This document shows, piece after piece, positions 4,547-8,267 of a stretch of 8,267 nt of DNA. Both the position numbers and the translations under genes were made by a program. The notes under the pieces are model-generated. The model had not been told where the DNA came from. It worked only from the letters and a program-made list of their open reading frames with translations, and did no database searches. Origin of the DNA: an uncultured Desulfobacterales bacterium. Lineage in GTDB: Bacteria > Desulfobacterota > Desulfobacteria > Desulfobacterales > G020354645. The first letter of the stretch is position 1. The number at the start of each line of letters is the position of its first letter. Location: assembly GCA_947259865.1 (NCBI GenBank), contig CAMYNZ010000275.1, positions 1 through 8,267 of the forward strand, read 5' to 3'.

Positions 4547-6181
4547 ATGGGAGTGGCAAAATACATTAAAGACGAAAAAGATGCGATTAAGGAAGTCATC
4601 TATCAGTCGGGCATCAAGATTAAACCGGTCTACACCCCCAAAGATCTCGAAGAAGTCGGTTTTGAATACGAAAATGATCTGGGGGATCCTGGGGAATATC
4701 CCTTCACACGCAGCCTGCACCCTCAGGGTTACCGCTCACGGGCCTGGACCACTCGACAATACACCGGTTTTGGTACGCCCCAGGAGACCAATGAACGCTT
4801 TAAGTTAATGATATCACATGGGCAAACCGGTTTGAATGTCGCTTTTGATTTGCCGACACAGATGGGATACGACTCCGATGATCCCAAGGCCCTGGGCGAG
4901 ATCGGTCGGGTCGGGATGGCCATCGATTCTCTGCGTGATTTTGAAATTGCCTTTGACGGCATTCCACTGGATCGTATCGGATCGGGGCTAACCATCAATG
5001 CGGTTGCCTCAATTATGCTGGCCATGTATCAGGCCGCTGCGGAAAAATTCGGCTACCCCAAGGAAAAAATCAGCGCCACTCCCCAAAACGACATTCTCAA
5101 AGAAATGATTGGTCGCGGCGCCTGGATATTTCCAGTTGAACACGCCGTACGTCTGGTAGGAGACAGCATCGAATACTCGGTCAGGGAACTGCCGCGTTGT
5201 AATCCGGTCAGTATCTGCGGATATCATATCCGTGAATCAGGGGCCAACCCTGCCCAGGAAATCGCCTGTGCTTTTGAAATCGCCAAAGCCTATATCGACA
5301 ATGTCAAGGGCCGGGGGTTGGCGGTTGAGGATTTTGTCGGGCGGTTTTCTTTTAACCTGAATGTTTTTGGCAACCTCTGGGAGCAGATCGCCAAATTCCG
5401 GGCTGCTCGCAAGTTATGGGCCAAGATGCTTAAGGAAGAATACGGCGTTCAGGAAAAGAAAAAGCTGTTTCTCAGGGGGCTTTTCGGCGGGGGCGGCAGC
5501 GGCCTGACCAAGGATCAACCGGAAAACAATATCATGCGCGGGGCCTTTTATGCCCTGGGCGCTGCGCTCAGCGGTGCCCAAACGACTGCCCTGTGTTCCT
5601 TTGATGAAGCCTACACGATTCCGACCGAAAGAGCGGCCCTCTTATCTCTGCGCACCCTTGAAATCATTATGGACGAGGTTGGACTGCGCGATACCGTCGA
5701 TCCACTGGCGGGATCGTATTTCATTGAGACCCTGACCCTGCAGATGGAAGAAAAAATCCTGGATGAAATGCAACAGATTCAGGAAGTCGGCGGGATGGTC
5801 CATGCCGTCGCCACCGGTTTTATCCAGCGAAAAGTTGCCCAGCAGGCGTATGAATATGAAAGCGGAATTCAAAGGGGTGAATATATCAAGGTCGGCGTTA
5901 ACAAATATACGGAAGGCACCGAAGCGCAAACTGATGTGGAACTTCATGAATACAACGAACAATGGGTCGACCAACAGGTTGCCAGCCTCAAGAAGCTTCG
6001 CAGAACCCGTGATAACCGGGAAGTCACGCGCCTGCTAAAAGAATTAGAAAAGGGTGCGCGCGATGGGAAAAATGTGATGCCCCTTCTGGTCGACTGTTGT
6101 CGGGCCTATGCAACCGTAGGTGAAATGGCCGGGGTATTTCGAGATGTTTTTGGTGAATGGACCGAACCCAGTATTTTCTAA
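4547..6181 (+). CDS. Methylmalonyl-CoA mutase-like acyl-CoA mutase, large (catalytic) subunit
   Basis: 544 residues from the ATG at 4547, with AAGGAG five bases upstream; length is normal for the large chain of a two-subunit mutase, and there is no B12 domain, which comes from the preceding gene. The (beta/alpha)8 barrel is recognisable from TRQYTGFGTPQETNERFK (69-86), GLNVAFDLPTQMGYDSDD, PQNDILKEMIGRG (179-191), GYHIRESGAN (225-234) and TVDPLAGSYFIE. By eye-alignment to Propionibacterium methylmalonyl-CoA mutase (numbers recalled), Y89, Q197, R207, H244, E247, R283 and E370 correspond to Y72, Q180, R190, H227, E230, R266 and E354, all kept. Y72 and R190 distinguish it from isobutyryl- and 2-hydroxyisobutyryl-CoA mutases and favour a carboxylated acyl-CoA. 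The conserved THxQTxG loop is replaced by GLFGGGGSG (311-319), and N366 by C350. I read it as a divergent mutase whose substrate is not certainly methylmalonyl-CoA. Confidence 0.9.
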   Translation: MGVAKYIKDEKDAIKEVIYQSGIKIKPVYTPKDLEEVGFEYENDLGDPGEYPFTRSLHPQGYRSRAWTTRQYTGFGTPQETNERFKLMISHGQTGLNVAFDLPTQMGYDSDDPKALGEIGRVGMAIDSLRDFEIAFDGIPLDRIGSGLTINAVASIMLAMYQAAAEKFGYPKEKISATPQNDILKEMIGRGAWIFPVEHAVRLVGDSIEYSVRELPRCNPVSICGYHIRESGANPAQEIACAFEIAKAYIDNVKGRGLAVEDFVGRFSFNLNVFGNLWEQIAKFRAARKLWAKMLKEEYGVQEKKKLFLRGLFGGGGSGLTKDQPENNIMRGAFYALGAALSGAQTTALCSFDEAYTIPTERAALLSLRTLEIIMDEVGLRDTVDPLAGSYFIETLTLQMEEKILDEMQQIQEVGGMVHAVATGFIQRKVAQQAYEYESGIQRGEYIKVGVNKYTEGTEAQTDVELHEYNEQWVDQQVASLKKLRRTRDNREVTRLLKELEKGARDGKNVMPLLVDCCRAYATVGEMAGVFRDVFGEWTEPSIF

Positions 6182-6235
6182 ATTGATAGCTCAGGACGTT
6201 ACGGATAGAATGATTTCCTGGTTTGGCTTAAACTC

Positions 6236-6476
6236 TATTTGCTAAGAATATCGAAGTACGCCTGATTTAATAAAATTGGCCTAAATCCGAAACAAATTCT
6301 AAATTCTAATTTTCAAATGCTTTAAAAATTGACAAAAAAAAAGAAAATATTGAAAATAAACGAGCTCATATTAATTTAGAAGTTTTGAATTTATCGCATT
6401 TGATAATTGGATTTGTTTCGGCCAATTTTATTACATCAGGCGATATTCGAATTTAGAAATTAAATTCAGGCAAATA
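6236..6476. repeat. Long interrupted inverted repeat, MITE-like or structured element
   Basis: The two halves of the 341-base gap between the mutase and the hyuA-like gene are near-complementary. The core arms 6259-6281 and 6420-6442 match at 22 of 23 positions; CCGAAACAAAT (6287-6297) pairs fully with 6411-6421; CAAATGC (6314-6320) pairs with 6396-6402; and TATTTGC (6236-6242) pairs with 6470-6476. The left arm carries three extra blocks of about seven to eight bases relative to the right arm. The centre (about 6321-6395) is AT-rich with an A-run and no open frame of note. GCTTA flanks both ends (6226-6230, 6478-6482), possibly by chance. No transposase is present. It could be a small non-autonomous mobile element, a dispersed palindrome, or an mRNA hairpin isolating hyuA from the mutase transcript. 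In the rest of the gap, 6182-6235 and 6483-6510, I see no promoter or terminator I would defend. Confidence 0.7.
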
Positions 6477-6522
6477 AGCTTACCGAATTGGTTAGGATTT
6501 TAGTTCAGTTAGGAGAAATTAG

Positions 6523-8267
6523 GTGGGAAACGCTTCTTACAGGTTGGGCTGTGACATCGGCGGTACCTTTACAGACTTTGTGCTGGTCAATGATGAAACC
6601 GGCGAGTTTCAGATCAACAAATGTTTGACGACACCGGCAGATCCTTCAGACGCGGTGGAAGCGGGCATTCGCGGTTTGTTGGAACGGGTTTCGGGGTTTA
6701 TGCCTAAAATTGATGAGGTTATTCACGGCACGACGCTGGTGATAAATGCCATCATCGAAAGAAAGGGCGCGAAAACAGCGCTGATCACTACCCGGGGCTT
6801 TCGGGATGTCCTCGAGCTGGGACGCGAGATTCGATATGACGCCTATGACATATTTGCCGAATATCCGGAACCGCTCGTCCCCCGGTCGCGCCGCCGAGAA
6901 GTAAACGAGCGGATCAGGGCCGACGGCCGTGTAATGATGCAGTTAAATCCGGCAGAGGTCAAGCAGGTGCTTGACGGGCTGTGTGATTCAGGGATTGAAT
7001 CACTGGCCGTATGCCTGATTAATTCCTATGAGAATCCAGCGCACGAAATTCAGATCAAAGAGATCGTAAACAAACGGGCACCTCAGATATCGTTGTCGAC
7101 CTCTTATGAAGTATTGCCCCAGATCCGTGAATACGAGCGAACCTGCACCACCGCCACCAACGCCTACGTTAAGCCCATTACGGCAAAATATCTGGCCAAA
7201 CTTTCTGCCAGATTAGAATCCCTCGGCTTTCAGGGAAAGCTTTTCATCATGCTCTCCAGCGGTGGTATTACCTCCGTAGAAACCGCCTGCGAATATCCGG
7301 TTAGGATCATTGAATCCGGGCCGACAGCAGCAGTAATCGCGTCACAGCATTATGGTAAAATGTTTCAGATCAAGGATATGTTCTGTTTTGATATGGGCGG
7401 AACAACCGCCAAATCCTGCCTGATTCAAAAAGGTCACGCCGGGCTGGTATCCACCTTTGAAGTCGGTCGCGTTCAGCGATTCAAAAAAGGCAGTGGTTTA
7501 CCCATACAGGTCCCGGTGGTGGACTTGATGGAAATCGGAGCCGGCGGCGGGAGTATCGCACGCATGAGCAAAATGGGGCTTTTGCAGGTTGGACCGCAAA
7601 GCGCCGGTGCCGATCCCGGACCGGCCTGTTACAACCGCGGCGGTAAAAACCCGACCGTGACGGATGCCGATCTGGTGCTGGGATATCTGGATCCGAATTA
7701 TTTTCTGGGCGGAACCATGCCGCTGGACAAAAATGCTTCGGAAAAAGCAATCGAAGAAAAAGTCGCCAAACCCCTTGGGACCCAGGTTACGGAAGCCGCC
7801 TTCGGTATTCACGATCTGATTAACGAGACCATGGCGGCGGCCGCTAAAACCCATATTGCTGAAAAAGGCGGCAATCCAAAGGTTGTGACAATCTCTGCAT
7901 TCGGGGGCGCCGGACCGGTTCACGCATACGGCCTGGCCAAAAAAATTGGGGCCCCGCGCATTCTGGTCCCACCCCTTGCCGGAGTCGGATCCGCTCTTGG
8001 ATTTTTTACGGCACCGGTCGCCTTTGATCTGACCCGCAGCCACCGGGTCGCCCTGGATGATGCTGATTTTAAGCAGATCGAACAGCTATTTGGAGAGCTT
8101 GAGAAGGAAGGCGCTGCCATTTTGCAGGCAGCGGATAAAGATCAAAAAGTTATTATTGAGCGCACACTGCTGATGCGATTTGTGGGGCAGGGTGCTGAAA
8201 CGGATCTGGCCATTGATGCCAAACCGTTTGATCAATGGAAAAAAGAACAAATCAGAGAACTTTTTGA
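6523..8267 (+). CDS. HyuA-type hydantoinase/oxoprolinase/acetone carboxylase subunit, cut by window edge
   Basis: 581 codons are present and the frame is still open at base 8,267; family members have about 680-720 residues, so the C-terminal domain is incomplete. The start is the GTG at 6523 with AGGAG at 6511-6515. Residues about 8-185 are the hydantoinase A N-terminal domain, opening with CDIGGTFTDFVLV (D11 of the phosphate-binding loop) and including HGTTLVINAIIERKGAK. Residues about 205-490 are the hydantoinase A domain, with the second ATP loop FDMGGTTAKS (D290), EIGAGGGSIA (338-347), SAGADPGPACYNRGG and FGGAGPVHAYGLA (460-472). The family couples ATP hydrolysis to opening of cyclic amides (N-methylhydantoin, 5-oxoproline) or carboxylation of ketones (acetone, acetophenone), normally with a HyuB partner, which would lie just downstream. 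The sequence does not tell which reaction applies. It follows the mutase on the same strand after the palindromic spacer. Confidence 0.88.
   Translation, partial: MGNASYRLGCDIGGTFTDFVLVNDETGEFQINKCLTTPADPSDAVEAGIRGLLERVSGFMPKIDEVIHGTTLVINAIIERKGAKTALITTRGFRDVLELGREIRYDAYDIFAEYPEPLVPRSRRREVNERIRADGRVMMQLNPAEVKQVLDGLCDSGIESLAVCLINSYENPAHEIQIKEIVNKRAPQISLSTSYEVLPQIREYERTCTTATNAYVKPITAKYLAKLSARLESLGFQGKLFIMLSSGGITSVETACEYPVRIIESGPTAAVIASQHYGKMFQIKDMFCFDMGGTTAKSCLIQKGHAGLVSTFEVGRVQRFKKGSGLPIQVPVVDLMEIGAGGGSIARMSKMGLLQVGPQSAGADPGPACYNRGGKNPTVTDADLVLGYLDPNYFLGGTMPLDKNASEKAIEEKVAKPLGTQVTEAAFGIHDLINETMAAAAKTHIAEKGGNPKVVTISAFGGAGPVHAYGLAKKIGAPRILVPPLAGVGSALGFFTAPVAFDLTRSHRVALDDADFKQIEQLFGELEKEGAAILQAADKDQKVIIERTLLMRFVGQGAETDLAIDAKPFDQWKKEQIRELF

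Noticed and set aside
5480..5500. The GGGG segment of the mutase as a frameshift artefact.
   Set aside because: The frame matches the family on both sides with preserved spacing (LFLR before, LTKDQPENN after), so the sequence is a genuine variant loop.
6182..6235. CAGGA (6192) and TCCTG (6216) as a terminator after the mutase.
   Set aside because: A five-base stem with a 19-base loop and no following T-run is too weak to call.
6226..6482. GCTTA at both ends of the large palindrome as a target-site duplication.
   Set aside because: Five bases in AT-rich DNA arise easily by chance, and the repeats do not sit precisely at the ends of the arms, so I do not claim transposition from it.
7498..8043. 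Minus-strand open frame of 181 codons opposite the HyuA-type gene.
   Set aside because: The plus strand encodes continuous hydantoinase A motifs through the whole stretch, so this is a shadow frame with low-complexity, family-less translation.

Overview
The window looks like two unrelated pieces of bacterial DNA joined near base 2,090-2,125. Bases 1 to about 2,085 are GC-rich by eye. On the minus strand they carry a type IV pilus minor-pilin operon in the order pilV (broken), pilW, pilX, pilY1 (cut by the window edge), the arrangement known from Gammaproteobacteria such as Pseudomonas. Everything from about 2,126 onward is on the plus strand, is less GC-rich, has AT-rich spacers with long palindromes, and resembles an anaerobic, sulfate-reducer-like (Desulfobacterota) catabolic operon. 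That lineage assignment is inferred from gene content and style, not from a search.

Left piece: the 3' two-thirds of pilV overlaps pilW by four bases, followed by pilX and the first 61 codons of pilY1 (signal peptide and von Willebrand A metal-site motif). pilV has lost its prepilin leader and hydrophobic helix exactly where the base composition changes. This is either a real recombination breakpoint or an assembly chimera; the sequence alone cannot decide.

Right piece: a sigma70-type promoter (TTGACA, 18 bases, TATACA) overlaps a perfect 15-base palindrome that looks like a GntR-family operator. It precedes a family III (CaiB/BaiF) CoA-transferase gene, a GntR/FCD regulator, the small cobalamin-binding subunit and the large catalytic subunit of an acyl-CoA mutase, and then the first 581 codons of a HyuA-type hydantoinase/oxoprolinase/ketone carboxylase subunit that runs off the window. 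The CoA-transferase is damaged: about 50 residues near its C-terminus are missing and the surviving tail is out of frame.

Working together (inference): an ATP-dependent HyuA-type enzyme, a CoA-transferase and a B12-dependent carbon-skeleton mutase would form a route that activates an organic acid, rearranges its CoA ester and feeds it to central metabolism, under control of the local GntR regulator. The mutase keeps the residues that grip a carboxylated acyl-CoA in methylmalonyl-CoA mutase but has a glycine-rich loop in place of a conserved active-site motif, so its substrate is open. Two long imperfect palindromes, at 4449-4530 and 6236-6476, fill the two largest spacers of the operon.
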